From: Rhytidiadelphus loreus
Lineage: Eukaryota; Streptophyta; Bryopsida; Hypnales; Hylocomiaceae
Direction: 5' to 3'
Length of the DNA: 64,000 nucleotides
NCBI GenBank assembly: GCA_947034895.1
Contig: OX344763.1
Location: 46,189,025 to 46,253,024, forward strand
The notes beneath the pieces were generated by a model that worked only from the letters and a program-made list of their open reading frames with translations, had not been told where the DNA came from and searched no databases. The translations under genes and the position numbers were made by a program. The first letter of the stretch is position 1, and each line of letters begins with the position of its first letter. Of the stretch, positions 48,740 to 60,517 are shown in pieces.

Positions 48740-51035
48740 TCCTCCAAGTTCACTTTCTTTATTCTTGGGTGCTTTGTTCGGGATCACATTGGAGACAACA
48801 AATATTGACGGTAATTGAAAGAGAAAATACTGACAAAGCTTTTTATTAGACAATGCAACATTTGTCACTTGTTGGGAGAACCATGGTGATTAATGCAATC
48901 CTTCTATCTACCTTATATTATTTTATAGTCATATGGAGTGGTTCATCGCAAGTTATCCAATCTAGTAGAGGCAACCTCAAGAATTATTTATGGAGTAGTA
49001 CATAACATTTATCCTACACTAGGGTTTCTTGGGATGATTGTTGCCTTCCTAAATTTGTAGGAGGTTTAAAACTACTTAGTCCAAAAGTATCCCTTACCAC
49101 ATTACTAGCCGAATGGGTATTTTTTGCAATTGAACCATGCATCTCAAGTCTTAAAATTTTGCTTAGATACAAGATTTGTAGGAGAAATCCCATTCCAAAT
49201 GTGGATATTAGTTTCCATCCCAAGCTTTGGTAATGTTCATAGACCATCTATCACATAAGACTCAAGGGTTTGGAATCACATCACTATCGCAAGGAGACTC
49301 ATAGTCAAATACATCCAACTTATTCTACCAACAAATGTGGAATGACTAGTCTTTGATGGTCCACAAGTTTCATTGGCTCTAATGTTAATTTTTTAGTTGA
49401 TAACAACAAGGTGCTAGCTCAAAATAGGATGTACACAATTGGAGATCTTTGCGATGGTCATATGAACAACTTCAGATCATGGAAAAGACATATCATTCAT
49501 ATTCCCCTTTGTCAAATATTGAATGTCATTATTGGTCCTTTCTTATTTCAAAGATTCTCAGGCAGATTCTTCAAGATTGGGTAACTCTTCTCACTAGCTA
49601 TTTTGCACAAGTCCAAGAAGGTGAATGAGTCACTTTATTCCATCATCTTGAAGATCCACTCCCATTCCTAACTTGAAAAATTGATGATCATAATCCCAAC
49701 CTCCTACAACTCCAAGTTTAGGTCATGTCTCTTTCTAATGAACTAATGAAGGCCATTGTTGGACAAACCTCACATCAAATCACTCTTATTTCAAACTCAA
49801 ACACTATAAGAAACCTGCGTTTTAGTTGGCGTTTTGTAATTTTTTCAGACGAATTTTAGGTGATGTCGGGAAAAACAACTTGTGTTTTTCCATGTCCAAT
49901 ATAACATTTGGATGTCAACTTGGATGTGAAAAAATACAAGTTGTTTTTTCCAACATCACCTAAAATCTATCTGAAAAAATTACAAAACGCCAACTAAAAC
50001 GCAAGTTTCTTATAGTGAAATGAAAACCAACTATACCGAGGTGTTGTTTGAATAATTCGCATCTTGGAAGTTAAGGGAGGCGCTATTCGCACTCCCTACT
50101 AACTATTTGGTGGTTGTATTCAATCACTAATATTGGATCCATGTAAATGGCAATGGGAACATGGTAATACTCTTATGGCTTATGCAACATCTATAGTTCG
50201 CAAGCTTCTTAGCAAACGATGTCAATTGCAAAGGACTATCATATCTAAATGGTCAAATTCTCTCCCACTTATCTTTTCTCCTGATAAAAAGGACGTTTGG
50301 TACAAAGTTCGTTCCCAAAAAGAAGCACTGATTATTTGATCTATTTGGCACAATGCTATTGTTGTCCATTCATGGAGAGCACAAATTAACACGGGCATTG
50401 ATATCACATGTGATTGTTGCTCCCTTGGGATTGAAAAAACACCTCTTCATTGCTTCTTCTCATGTATATGTGCTTTAGAGATATAGGAGTATGTCCAATC
50501 CATTCTTCACCACATCCAAGGAAACTCATTGATTATAGGCCCTCATGTTAGATTTAACTTCACTCAATGTGTTTTTTGGATTTGCCTTTCTTCAATGCTT
50601 TCATAGCCTCAAGACTACCGTATGTGGACTCTTCTTGAAGGCTCTACTTAGTGGATTAACAACAAGATGTTCAATCAACACAAGTGACCTTTGGATTGCT
50701 CTCAAAATCTTCTTTTGAAAGTTTTGTTGGAATCTTACCACACAGCGCAAATGAAGGCACATTTGATAGCTTGTCATCATTTCCAACAAGCCAATGCTAT
50801 CTAGTAGAATTTTGATAGTATTTGGCTTTACTCTACGGTCTTCACTAATAGGAATGGAAACCACATTATTTGGACCAAGTGTCCTCCACCTTCTAGCTCG
50901 TTTTTGTAGTTGTGTTGTGACTTTTCCTTTGTTTGTACTCATCTCTCTTCATTGTCCAACCTTTGGCTTGGTTGTTCTTATTTGGTGATTATTTTCTTAA
51001 TGTAATGGTTCTTCCATTTGTTCAAATAAAAAAGA
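48740..51035 (+). mobile_element. Decayed LINE, downstream half: RT C-terminal region, zinc knuckle and 3' end
   Basis: Continues the LINE from 42.78 kb: LGRTMVINAILLSTLYYFIV near 48.87 kb (family: LAGR.VLI.SVL...P.Y), FVGGLKLLSPKVSLTTLLAE at about 49.06 kb, and WRAQINTGIDITCDCCSLGI then HCFFSC at about 50.37-50.46 kb, which is the zf-RVT zinc-knuckle region. Stops and frameshifts are frequent. A 3' tail with AATAAAAAAGAAAAATAG ends near 51.04 kb. A 216-bp CACTA foldback interrupts it at 49802. Confidence 0.75.
49802..50017. mobile_element. CACTA-type foldback MITE (216 bp), 3-bp duplication AAA
   Basis: Begins CACTATAAGAAACCTGCG and ends with the inverse TTTCTTATAGTG. Arms of about 90 bp pair almost fully, with shared inner text TTTTAGTTGGCGTTTTGTAA, AGGTGATGT and ACAACTTGT. 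Flanking AAA on both sides (49799-49801 and 50018-50020) fits CACTA insertion. It sits inside the LINE relic, so it is younger than that. Confidence 0.9.
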
Positions 51036-52501
51036 AAAATAGACTTCAATATCCAAGATTTAGGTAGATTATATTACAAATGTTTGAAATTATCTTTTCA
51101 ATTATAAGTTGGTTTAGATATATAGTCATACAACAAGCACTTATAGATCCAACTAAAATTCATCAATCAGAAACACAAACAAATTCAAATAAGCAATTAA
51201 AACAACAAAAACAATAGCCAACTTCCGTTGAACTCCGTGCTCTCCTCACTATGGGTGAAAACCAAATGGACCACCTAAATCCTAGTAGTGCCAATTGATA
51301 GTTGCCAACCACCAAATTGACCTTCCAACTCCTACAACAAATAATCCCTAGCTTAACTTTCCATATCACAAACTAACAACTACTCAACTAGACAATTAGA
51401 ATTAACTATATCTTTTCGTATTACTTAGCACCAATTGCACTAATTGACCCGCCTAAGTGGAAAAAAAGAAACAAAATTTCAAAGTCTAATAGTAAATGTA
51501 CATAAGATGATTTATTTTGTTTTTGACATTAATCCCTAAGGACGGAGATTTTTTTCAAGAAAAAATGAAGTCAAAAATTGTCATTTGGGAGTGCATTGAC
51601 TAAATTTTAATTTTTAATTTTTTAATTTTTAACTTCAACTTTATAAGAATGTTTTAGACCATTTTAAAAGTACAAGGGAAAAAATTTCAGATCATTTCAC
51701 ATTTTCACCATGTGAATGGCGAGATTATAATATTTGAAGTTTGAATTAAACCTTTTTTTTCCTTGCCCAGCTAAGTTAGAAGACTTTGAGCATTCATGGA
51801 GTATGCATTTTTGCTCTCCATGAAGTTGATCAAATAGTCCATTCAGTAATACATCTTGTCAGATACATTCATGCAAAATTTTAGAAGCAAATGAGGGGTC
51901 TAGCATACCTAATTCATATTGCAATACAAGCATATCCTATAATTAGATAATATACTAGTCAATTTTTTATAATTTCTTGTGTGTTGAAGAATTTTTGGGG
52001 AGAGAAGTCTCAAAGGTGAAAATACATATTCAACTACCTTTTACACACATGAGTTTTCCAACCAATTAAGAAAAAAAATGTCTTCAATACTTATGCTAAT
52101 TTTTCCTTCTTCCTATTCTAATCCTTAAGGTATAAATATCCATTGTAGATCATTTGGTCAATGCACATATTTAGACTAATCAATTTTACAATTTTTTTTT
52201 GTTGCAATAGAACAACAAATTCAAGAGTTTTTCATACATGTTTAGGTCAATTCATTTTTTTTTAATAAAAACACACCCATTGTAGGTGGTCAAAGCAAAG
52301 ACATGGTTTTCCAAATGTTGTTATTCCTAGGGGGGAGTATTCTTGTCCTTTTGGATTCTATTGTGCTTCATTGGATTCCCTACATGGTTGCAATGGTAAT
52401 TCAAAAGTGTCTGCTCAAATGGTGGAATAATTATCAAACGTTTGCCTTGTGTGTCTAAACCACATGGGAGTGTTTTTAGAAGTTATAGAACGGTGACTAT
52501 T
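51036..52501. other. AT-rich intergenic DNA
   Basis: No gene or clear element recognised. Confidence 0.45.
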
Positions 52502-53475
52502 TAACCCCTCACTACCCAAGGCCTAACCATGTCAAAAAACAACCTTGCTTTTCAAGTGTTATAAGTCTAAATGTGAGTATGGTATGAAAACTTCAACCAT
52601 ACAATCTTGTAGTGTGCATGTTGTAGATAGTGCAAATCAAATCTGGAATCATTTGACCGCATAGATTGAAAGATTATAATGTTCTAGTGTTGAAAAAATA
52701 TTCGGAAATTTTATAAAAACACATTTGGAGGTGAAATTTGATTTCAAAACCTACCCAAATGAAAAAAATTTAAACTACAAAGTGATTCAAAACCAAAAGA
52801 CAAACACTTTGGTGGAAAAAGAATAATTCAATTGACTCATTGTGGTTGCAAAATTGTTTTGAAATGTCAAAAAACAGTGAAAAAAGTAGCAAAAAAACAC
52901 GTGTATCATTGAACCTACCTCTACTAAAATGCTTTTCAGTCAATCATGACTTCTTGGATTGATATGAAAATTTTACCACAAGAACTAGACTAGTATGCTC
53001 AACTTTTCCAACAAAAATAATTGAAAACAAATCCTTTCTAAAGAAGTTATAAGCCGTCAAAGTTCACTATTATGCAAAAATGTCTTAATTTTGAACTTCG
53101 AATTGCTCCCAAGCATTCAAAACAACTTGGATTGACATGAAAATTTTACCACAATAATTAGACTTTATGGGAAACAAAACACAACAAATTTAATTGAAAA
53201 CTAACATTTCATGAAAAAGATACAAGCCCATGAAGTTGCAACCATCTCAATGCAATGTGGTGAACTAATTGAATCTGCGAACTTTGAATGGCTTTCAAAA
53301 ACTCTGTAAATCTTGAATAGACATGAACATTTTAACACAAAAATAGACTAGTATACTCAACTTTTCCAACAAGTTTTATTGAATTTGGACATTGGATGCA
53401 AAAGTTACAATACTTTGAAGTTGACTGCTAGATCATGTGAGGACACTTTTGGTCCCCTTAGGCGGTGAGGGGTTA
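52502..53475 (+). mobile_element. Repeat family B, best-preserved copy (974 bp), TTAACCCC-ended
   Basis: Left TAACCCCTCACTACCCAAGG; right (inverted) TAACCCCTCACCGCCTAAGG. The interior is non-coding and matches 8476-9371 throughout. Confidence 0.75.
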
Positions 53476-53812
53476 ACCCTATTCCACTCCTTGTACACTT
53501 TTAACTATATTAAAATGGTAGTAGGGCACAATTAGGCTTCAACATATTACACAATGCAACAATACCTTCCCTTCTTTCCTAAATGTCCTCGTATCACCAT
53601 CATACCAATTGGTGTTAGTGTTGTCACAAGGCATGCTAAATGCACATAAATGTTATTGGGAGAAAATATCATAGCTAGTTTCATCTCCAAACCATCACTT
53701 GCAATAGTAAAGAGTTAATTTTTATATTATACTTTGACTTTGACCAAAATCAAAATTTACATAAAAAAGTACCATTCAAACTTATTCCTATGCGCTTCAT
53801 ATCTTACTCCTA

Positions 53813-53927
53813 TACTAGAAGTGAAACATGTCTTAAATAGTTTGTCCACAATGACTCATTTATAGTTGCTATAAACAATTTTTAATTGTTGTAGCTAGCC
53901 ATTTAAAACATGATTTCTTCTAGTGTT
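53813..53927. mobile_element. Small CACTA-type foldback MITE (115 bp), older
   Basis: Left TACTAGAAGTGAAACATG, right (inverted) CACTAGAAGAAATCATG; then CTTAAAT / TTTAAAT continue the arms, and an inner ATAGTTGCTATAAACAATT region folds on AATTGTTGTAGCTAG. Flanks CTA and TTA differ by one base. The first C of CACTA is mutated to T. Confidence 0.7.
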
Positions 53928-54379
53928 AGTCGCTCTTTTTCCTTGGATAAACTTTGTCCCCTATTTGTCCAAGATCTCGCCCTTCCAAATCCCAACAAAA
54001 AAACTTCCCACTCCTAACTGCCCAAGATCCCTCCCAATAACACTACCCAAGACACCTTTGAATTGCTCAAGACCCTATACACACACCAAAATGCAAGTAT
54101 CCTAAGACCTTCCATTTGAAAATTGTACAAAAGACATTTACAAACTATGTGGTGTTTTTTACCTCAAAACTCTAATTTTTTGTAGTAGATTGTAAAATTG
54201 TGCCCAAAAGGTAGTTGGTGCCCTATTCCAATTTTTCCAATCCCAATAAGACTAGAAAAAAAGCATTTCCGCCCCAAACGGCTAAAAAGCGGCTAAAAGT
54301 CCTATATAATTGTTCTACAGCTATAACCCACTCTATTTGCACCAAGTCTTATGTCATTGTTTTACATCATTAGTACATT

Positions 54380-54530
54380 CACTAGTAGAAAATTCAACAT
54401 TTCGGTCGTTTCGGTCGCGTTGACCTGGACAAAATCTGTCAGAAATGTGTTGTTTTTCAACACATTTCTGACAGATTTTGTCCAGGTCAACGCGACCAAA
54501 ACGACCGAAATGTTGAATTTTCTACTAGTG
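54380..54530. mobile_element. Near-perfect CACTA-type hairpin MITE (151 bp), 3-bp duplication ATT
   Basis: Two 73-bp arms, CACTAGTAGAAAATTCAAC... and its reverse complement, with a TTTTT loop and a single arm mismatch (GTTTCGG against GTTTTGG). Flanked by ATT at 54377-54379 and 54531-54533. The CACTAG ends and 3-bp duplication place it with CACTA/En-Spm. The lack of arm divergence implies a recent insertion. Both strands give similar open frames only because of the palindrome. Confidence 0.95.
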
Positions 54531-55675
54531 ATTGTTTTAGTCACAATGTAGTTATAGAATGAAGTGCATACATTGTTTAAGTTACAAAGCAGTCATAGAA
54601 TGAAGTATAGACATTGTTTAAGTCATGAAGCAATTGTAGGATGAAGTATAGGATTACGAGAGTTGTACATAATTGAATTCAAATTTACAATGAATGTAAG
54701 CTATTCTCCATCCAATATTCATCACATTTGTTAATGTGGACAAGTTAGCCTACACTCTATGGAATCCATTGTGTTGATTTGCAGTTGCAAAAAATGATTA
54801 GGAAACAATTACAACTATAAAATGACAACAGTTGTTTTCAAGTCGTCTCCAAAGTCATTTTTCGATCATCAAGATTTATCAATTGTCCCGTAACAATTGC
54901 CAAGAGTACCATTAGGTTGGACATATAAGACTTGTACGTTGTTGTACTCTAATGTAATGAATTATGTTAATCAAAATCTAAGATTTCTACAATCTATAAA
55001 GTTTTCTAAACTAGTGAAATCTATTAAATACCAATATTCAAAATTTTGAAATCTAAAAATCAATGAGATTATAATTTTGAAATCTACAAGTCGCAAATGA
55101 GTTACAATGAAGTCACAATGCAGTCATAGATGAGTTGCAAACAAGTGGTACAACTTGTTGATTGAGTAATTGACCTCACATGGTAGAAAAATATCCTATA
55201 AGCAACCATGTTAGAAGAGTTCATTGACGAAGTCGCAAGTAGGATATCACATTAGATGTGATATGAAGCCTTTGACAGACTGTCTGGACAAGGTTCCCCA
55301 TGTTGTGAACCATGGCTGGACAATCAAATTATTTAATTATTAAAAAAATAAAATTTTAAATTTTAATTAATGCAGTCTGATGTGATAGTTTCTCTGCCAC
55401 ATTGAACTATTGGTTCTACAACGTTCCCACAATTCGCAAACATCGAGGAACTCGTAGTTTCTCAATGGCTTGAAAAATCATATAATAGATGAAAAACAAT
55501 CCCTTTGCCCTCTATGACTTGTTCCCAACGATTGTGGATCTCCAAATTCTTAACAGTTGCAAATGGCCTATGCAACTAAAAAAACAATTGTTCTTTGTAG
55601 CTCGTCTTTGTAACCCTTTGCAAAAGCCCTCATTTTCTTTTAATGTAACTTTTGAGTTTTGAATCCATAGCCAAT
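54531..55675. other. Intergenic DNA, nothing recognised
   Basis: AT-rich. A few GAAGTATAGACATTGTTTAAG-like short direct repeats occur at 54560-54650. Confidence 0.45.
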
Positions 55676-55905
55676 TTCATTAAAATGGTGGTATTCTGCA
55701 CGCCATTTTAATGGAATATCTTCTACAAAAGAGAATAAGTGTGCTGCAATGGGGTCATACATGTGCCAATTTTATGCCTAGCACATTCAAATCATTCCTA
55801 GTTCACGCATTTCCACTCCCCTTGGATAATGTTTCCATTGTTTTCATTCTTTTAGTGGTTTCATTTTGTACCATTTTAATGGAATACCGCCATTTTAACG
55901 GAATT
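55676..55905. mobile_element. MITE with TTAAAATGGCGGTATTC ends (230 bp)
   Basis: Left TTCATTAAAATGGTGGTATT; right (inverted) TTCCGTTAAAATGGCGGTAT. The motif CCATTTTAATGGAATA also recurs just inside each end. No target duplication could be fixed. Confidence 0.65.
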
Positions 55906-56514
55906 GACCATATCCTAATTATGACAAAATGTTACATTTTTCATAAAGCTTAGACAAGCTTGTGTAAAAATTTCAAAAACATTCATTTTGAAATGCATTT
56001 ATAGGTACTACTTGAACTTCCAAATGGTATTGAACCAACAAATTCCCCATGTAATCAATTGATTGTAACGAGTATTAAAAAATCATTCCCAAATCCTAAA
56101 TAATTTCATTACTACAAAAAGGACTAGTATTATAGGACCTGTATTATAGGACAAGGGAAGTATACTTCTAAAGATGTGCAAGTAATTAGTCAACTTGCAT
56201 TTGAATGATTTCTATTTTGCAACACAACAATTATATTGTAACCCATGATGAGATTACTTTGTATTTTGAGCCCCAATAGTGTGGACAATGGTTGCTTTGG
56301 TCAAGCTTTTTTGATGTAAAAAAATATAAAAACTAACAAATGTGTATAAGTATGTATTTTTTAATTTCAGTATTCAATAAATTTAGAGAATAGAATTATC
56401 TTAAAAGTCCTGAAATGTCACCATCCATTTGGCACGGTTACTATTATGTGAGCTTAGAATCTTGAGTCTATGAGCATAAAAGCCTAGGTTCCTATATTAT
56501 AGGCACCTTACATA

Positions 56515-56820
56515 GTTACAAGATGTTTATATTATAGGTGTCTATGTTATAAGTACCTATGTTATAAGCACTTTCTATGGATACATGATGTTTACATTAT
56601 AGGTGTTTACGTTGTAGGTACCTATATTATAGGCACCTTCTATGGGTATAGGATGTTTACATTATAGGTGTTTATGTTATAAGCACCTTCCATGGTTATT
56701 ATATATTTATATTATAGGTGTCTATGTTTAGGTACCTATATTATAGGCACCTTTCATAGTTATAGGAAGTTTATATTATAAATGTGTATGTTACAAACAT
56801 CTCCAATAGTTGTAGAGTAC
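56515..56820. repeat. AT-rich tandem array, about 65-bp units
   Basis: Five units of TATAGGATGTTTATATTATA, GGTGTCTATGTTATAGGTAC, CTATATTATAGGCACCTTCT, ATGG, two of them with internal deletions. A solitary start of the same text with TACTACAAAAAGGAC (CACTA-end-like) lies at 56112-56150. The array may be the subterminal repeat of a CACTA element whose other end I cannot find. Confidence 0.8.
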
Positions 56821-57324
56821 CTATTTGCGTAGGTTCATAGCTTGTAGGCTCACAAACTAGCACTATTGATCCATTTGGTCTCCAATTTACTTCATATTTT
56901 AAATCGAATTTGAGTTTTTATTCAGCTTTTAATTTTGGGGGAATGACAATAAGGCAACAATGCTAGTTTGTGAGCCTAAAAATGCAAGCTTAAGAGTTGT
57001 AAGCATCAATTATAAAAAACTTACAAATTTTTGAAGCCAATAGAGAGAAAGGCGGAGATATTTCAAAATTTTACTATTCACAATAAAATTTCAACACTAT
57101 TACCGTGAACCTGTGACCATGGAAGTGTGGCCATCATGCATGTTGTGCTTGGTTTGGCACGCTAGCGGGTGACAATTTTAACCCACCTTAAGCCCTATTT
57201 TTTTTATTCTTGCAAAAATATTTGTCCAATCTCAAGATCCCAAAGGAAAGGGAAAAAATATTTTAGACAAGTGATGGAGGGCTCATGCAATAGGCACCAT
57301 TGCCACGGTGCATGCAAATTTCTA

Positions 57325-57640
57325 GAGTGTCCCACCCTCTAAAACCCCTAAAGGGCTTCTCGGTGACAAGAAGGATTTATAGGGGTGATGGAGTTGCAAC
57401 ACATACATTCCAAAAAAAGTTGAAAAAAAACTTGGGGAGTCTCAAACCATAGACCTCCTAATGAACCTCTCAAAGTGATAAATCATAAAAAAAAAAAAAT
57501 AGTGAAAAGTGAAGAAAAAATTGAAATTCTTTTTTAAAAAGAAAGTTTTGAGGGTCCCAAGTCCTCATCCCCCCAAAGGGCCTCTCAATACCAAGAGGAT
57601 TTTCTAGAGATGAAGGAGTTGCAAAAAAATTCTTTTTAGA
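57325..57640. repeat. Imperfect direct repeat, spacing about 230 bp
   Basis: CCCTAAAGGGCTTCTCGGTG, ACAAGAAGGATTTATAGGGG, TGATGGAGTTGCAA (from 57350) recurs as CCAAAGGGCCTCTCAATACC, AAGAGGATTTTCTAGAGATG, AAGGAGTTGCAA (from 57573). No coding sequence. Confidence 0.6.
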
Positions 57641-57959
57641 GTCCCAAAACCCAGGAAAAAGGGTTGTTGCTAAGAGCAAACTTTAATTCTTTAGGGGTGA
57701 TGGGTTTGTGATTGAAAAGAAAAGAAAATTTTAATGTACAAGGTATATAAATAAGGTGTTTGGAAAACACTTGGAGTGTCCCAATCCTATTTTAGGCCAT
57801 TTGGCATATTTTCATTATTTTTCTAGCTATAAAGACTTATTAAACCAAAGTCATAGGTCCAAAATCCAAACAAACACTCTAAATACCTCACAAACTTGAG
57901 GCTCATAAGTTCATGCTCCAAGGCTCATAAAATAGCACTAATGACAACAAGGCATTATT

Positions 57960-58440
57960 TGCGTAGAATGTGATCACATTGAGTGACTTTTTTTCTAAAT
58001 CAAGGTTAAGGTCCTACTTTTGCAAATAGTTTGATCAATAACAAATTTGTACCTCAATAGGTGCAAAAGCATTTTGGGAGATAACCATTTATGTACATGC
58101 TTGAATTTATGTACAAGCTATAGTGTATGGCTTGGAAGTAAAGAATCTCAAGATTGGGAGAGAAATTTGAATCCAACGAGTTTGTACTTGTAGTTTTCTA
58201 TTGAAAAATGGTTTTTCATTGATAATCTTTGGCTTTTTGCTTGTAATTTTTACTTAAATTAGAAAAAAATTGAAAGAATAATTGGTTATTTTGTTTGAAG
58301 TTTTGATTTTCCACCATCAATTTTGAAACATGCATGAGTTCATAATACACTCCGTAACACATGAATTGTCAATTTTCCTAGTTCATTGAAGGATCTCCAA
58401 CCTTGAAGCTTAAAGAAAGGTCCCATCCTTTAAAAAAAAG
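57960..58440. repeat. Dispersed repeat copy matching 37.08-37.40 kb
   Basis: Shared text: AATCTCAAG.TT.GGGAGA, TAGTTTTC.ATTGA.AAAT, TTTTTCATTGATAATCTTTG, TGAAGTTTTGATTTT, AATACACT. Non-coding. Confidence 0.6.
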
Positions 58441-59299
58441 ATCAAGAATGTTAAGGTATACAACCTACTTTTGACTACAACTCCATTTGCATAAGATAGG
58501 GTGACCTATTGTCATAAAGGAAGCGAATATGATGTGGTTTAAGCAACTTCATTATTGTAAGACAAATAACACATTGACACCTAATGAAGTTGCAAAGACC
58601 AATTTCTAATTCTGTACTTCTTGGAAATAGTTTTGCCTATACATCAAAAACAAGTTGGATTGTAATCTATACTTCTTGAATTTTTACTAATGAAAAATTA
58701 ACAAAAAATAGTGCAATCTTCATTATTTCTATTCCACGTCTCGAGAAAATTATCCCACCACCATCACTCAATTAGACATATGTTAAAATGGTTAAGGTAG
58801 ACCAAACCAATTTCATTCATTGCCCAATTTTGTTGCCTACTTTAGACCCCAATTCCTTTAAGAAAACATCCAAATCCATTCACTTTTTTTACAAAAACAG
58901 TGAATTAATGCCTACAAGGGATATCGTGTCAATCCTTTATCATTGAGTACTTAAGGTGGTTATGGGTTATTTATGGGATATTTATGACTCCACTTTATGG
59001 TCAGTTTTGTACTTTTAGGATAAATCACTTAAGAAATTCACAAAAATTACATTTTTAATCAGAAAATTGTAATTCCACTTAGGTAACATTTGTGAAACAA
59101 GTGCACACCTTTATAAATAAATGTGCCCCTCTCGGAGTTGGCCCCAAGACCTTGAAATTGCAAATCGAGGTGGTAACAGGCTTGTCTACCTTAACATTGT
59201 TGGAAATAGGTTGTACACCTTATGCCATTCTATTCTTTGTAGCAATTAGGTCAGCATCCCGATGTGGTACCGTACTCATAATTCCCGCCTTTGGCATGT

Positions 59300-59456
59300 T
59301 TGATGAGCAGCAGCAGCAGGGCCAGCCAGCCAGGCTTTCAAACCCACTTTTAGCAGCAGAAACAAATTTCCAGATCTCCTCAAGACACAAGAGACCCAAA
59401 GTTTGAAATGATTGGGGCAACTGCCTGAGGAGCTTGGCTGCTGCTGCTGCTGCCAT
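59300..59456. repeat. CAG and CTG trinucleotide runs facing each other
   Basis: (CAG)4-5 near 59307-59322 and GCTGCTGCTGCTGCTGCC near 59437-59455 are inverted relative to one another. Minus-strand frames around them (Ala-run, Cys-run) are by-products; one runs into the MITE at 59492, which argues against a gene. Confidence 0.6.
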
Positions 59457-59491
59457 GGAAACCATGGAACTGAATGTGTGGCCACTATCAT

Positions 59492-59820
59492 AAGGTAGAA
59501 GGTCCAGAAACCAACCATCTAAGCACTGGAACTGAATTTTATGCAGGTGAAACTTCTCAAAATATTTATCAGTGAATTTTCCTTCAAAGACAAAAGGATT
59601 TGTCATCTAACCCAAGTCGTTTCATATTTTTTGGATCATTTTTGAATTAGTTACGAAATTTTGAAGTTGAACTACCCTAGAGCTCCAAAACCGCCCACCC
59701 CTGAAATGTACACTGTTGGTACATCAGTAAAGGCTATGAAAAAACAGCATGTACAAACTGTGTACATTTATTGGGTGGGCGGTTCTAAATGCCCGAACTG
59801 TTCTCGAGCCTTCTACCTTA
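59492..59820. mobile_element. TAAGGT-ended MITE (329 bp)
   Basis: Left TAAGGTAGAAGGTCCAGAAA, right (inverted) TAAGGTAGAAGGCTCGAGAA. The interior ACCCAAGTCGTTTCATATTT, then TTTGGATC, is shared with 61629-61934. A second inverted pair, CCGCCCACC / GGTGGGCGG, and GTACA-rich text lie near the right end. Confidence 0.8.
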
Positions 59821-60235
59821 AGTAAAGTTAAGTTAGTGAGCACGAGCCCCAGCCCTTCCTGGAGCTGAAGAACTCGACAGTGCATGATAACTTAACTTAT
59901 TAACTTTGGAGCATCCCGCCATGCCAGTGGCTAACCCTAACTTATTAACTTATATCTTAACTTATTCAGTCAGACTGGACCCCTCAGTCTCATTTGAAAG
60001 CTTTCTGTTGAGCGCCCCAGGCTCCCTCCCTCGGTGCTCTTAAAGCTGAACTGAACTCAACCTTACCTTACAGGCTTACAGGCTTACTTACACTCTTATT
60101 ATTAACTTACAGCTTGAAAACCTAAAGACAACTGAAGCTCAGTTCTCAGAGTCTGGACGGAAAGTGCCACTGCTGACTGACTGAGGGCAGAATAACTTAA
60201 CTAACAAAACCACAACTAAAGGAACTGAACTTGTA
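59821..60235. other. Spacer rich in AACTTA / TAAGTT
   Basis: The hexamer and close variants (TTAACTTA, AACTTATTAACTTA) recur more than ten times in about 380 bp. The same wording appears at 40.22-40.35 kb. No gene. Confidence 0.5.
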
Positions 60236-60517
60236 TAAAGGGTACACCTAAAAGCGCCACTTATTGGCACTGTGTATAGTGTATATTTACTGTTGTTAGG
60301 CTGATTAGATTTTGATTTAGTTGTGTGGGCAAGAACAAGCACATTCCAATGCACCAAAAAACATAAGATTTGAATACTCTATGCAAAAGTTATTAGCAGT
60401 CAAAGTCAGTTTCTGAAAGCGCCATCTACAACCTATGAAGATGACTGATTTTGAAAATGTATACTTGTTCTAGATGGCGCTTTTAGGTCAGGTGCCAGTT
60501 TAGGTGTACCTACCTTA
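60236..60517. mobile_element. TAAGGT-ended MITE (282 bp)
   Basis: Left TAAAGGGTACACCTAAAAGC, right (inverted) TAAGGTAGGTACACCTAAAC. It is the longer sister of 25411-25531: both the left CGCCACTTATTGGCACTGTG and the right AGATGACTGATTTTGAAAA blocks are shared. Confidence 0.85.

Noticed and set aside
54351..54551. Two opposite-strand frames with nearly identical proteins
   Set aside because: They arise from the two arms of the palindromic MITE at 54380-54530, not from paired genes.
59220..59606. 128-codon minus-strand frame with Ala and Cys runs
   Set aside because: The runs come from CTG/CAG repeats, and the frame continues into the MITE at 59492-59820, so it is composite and not a gene.
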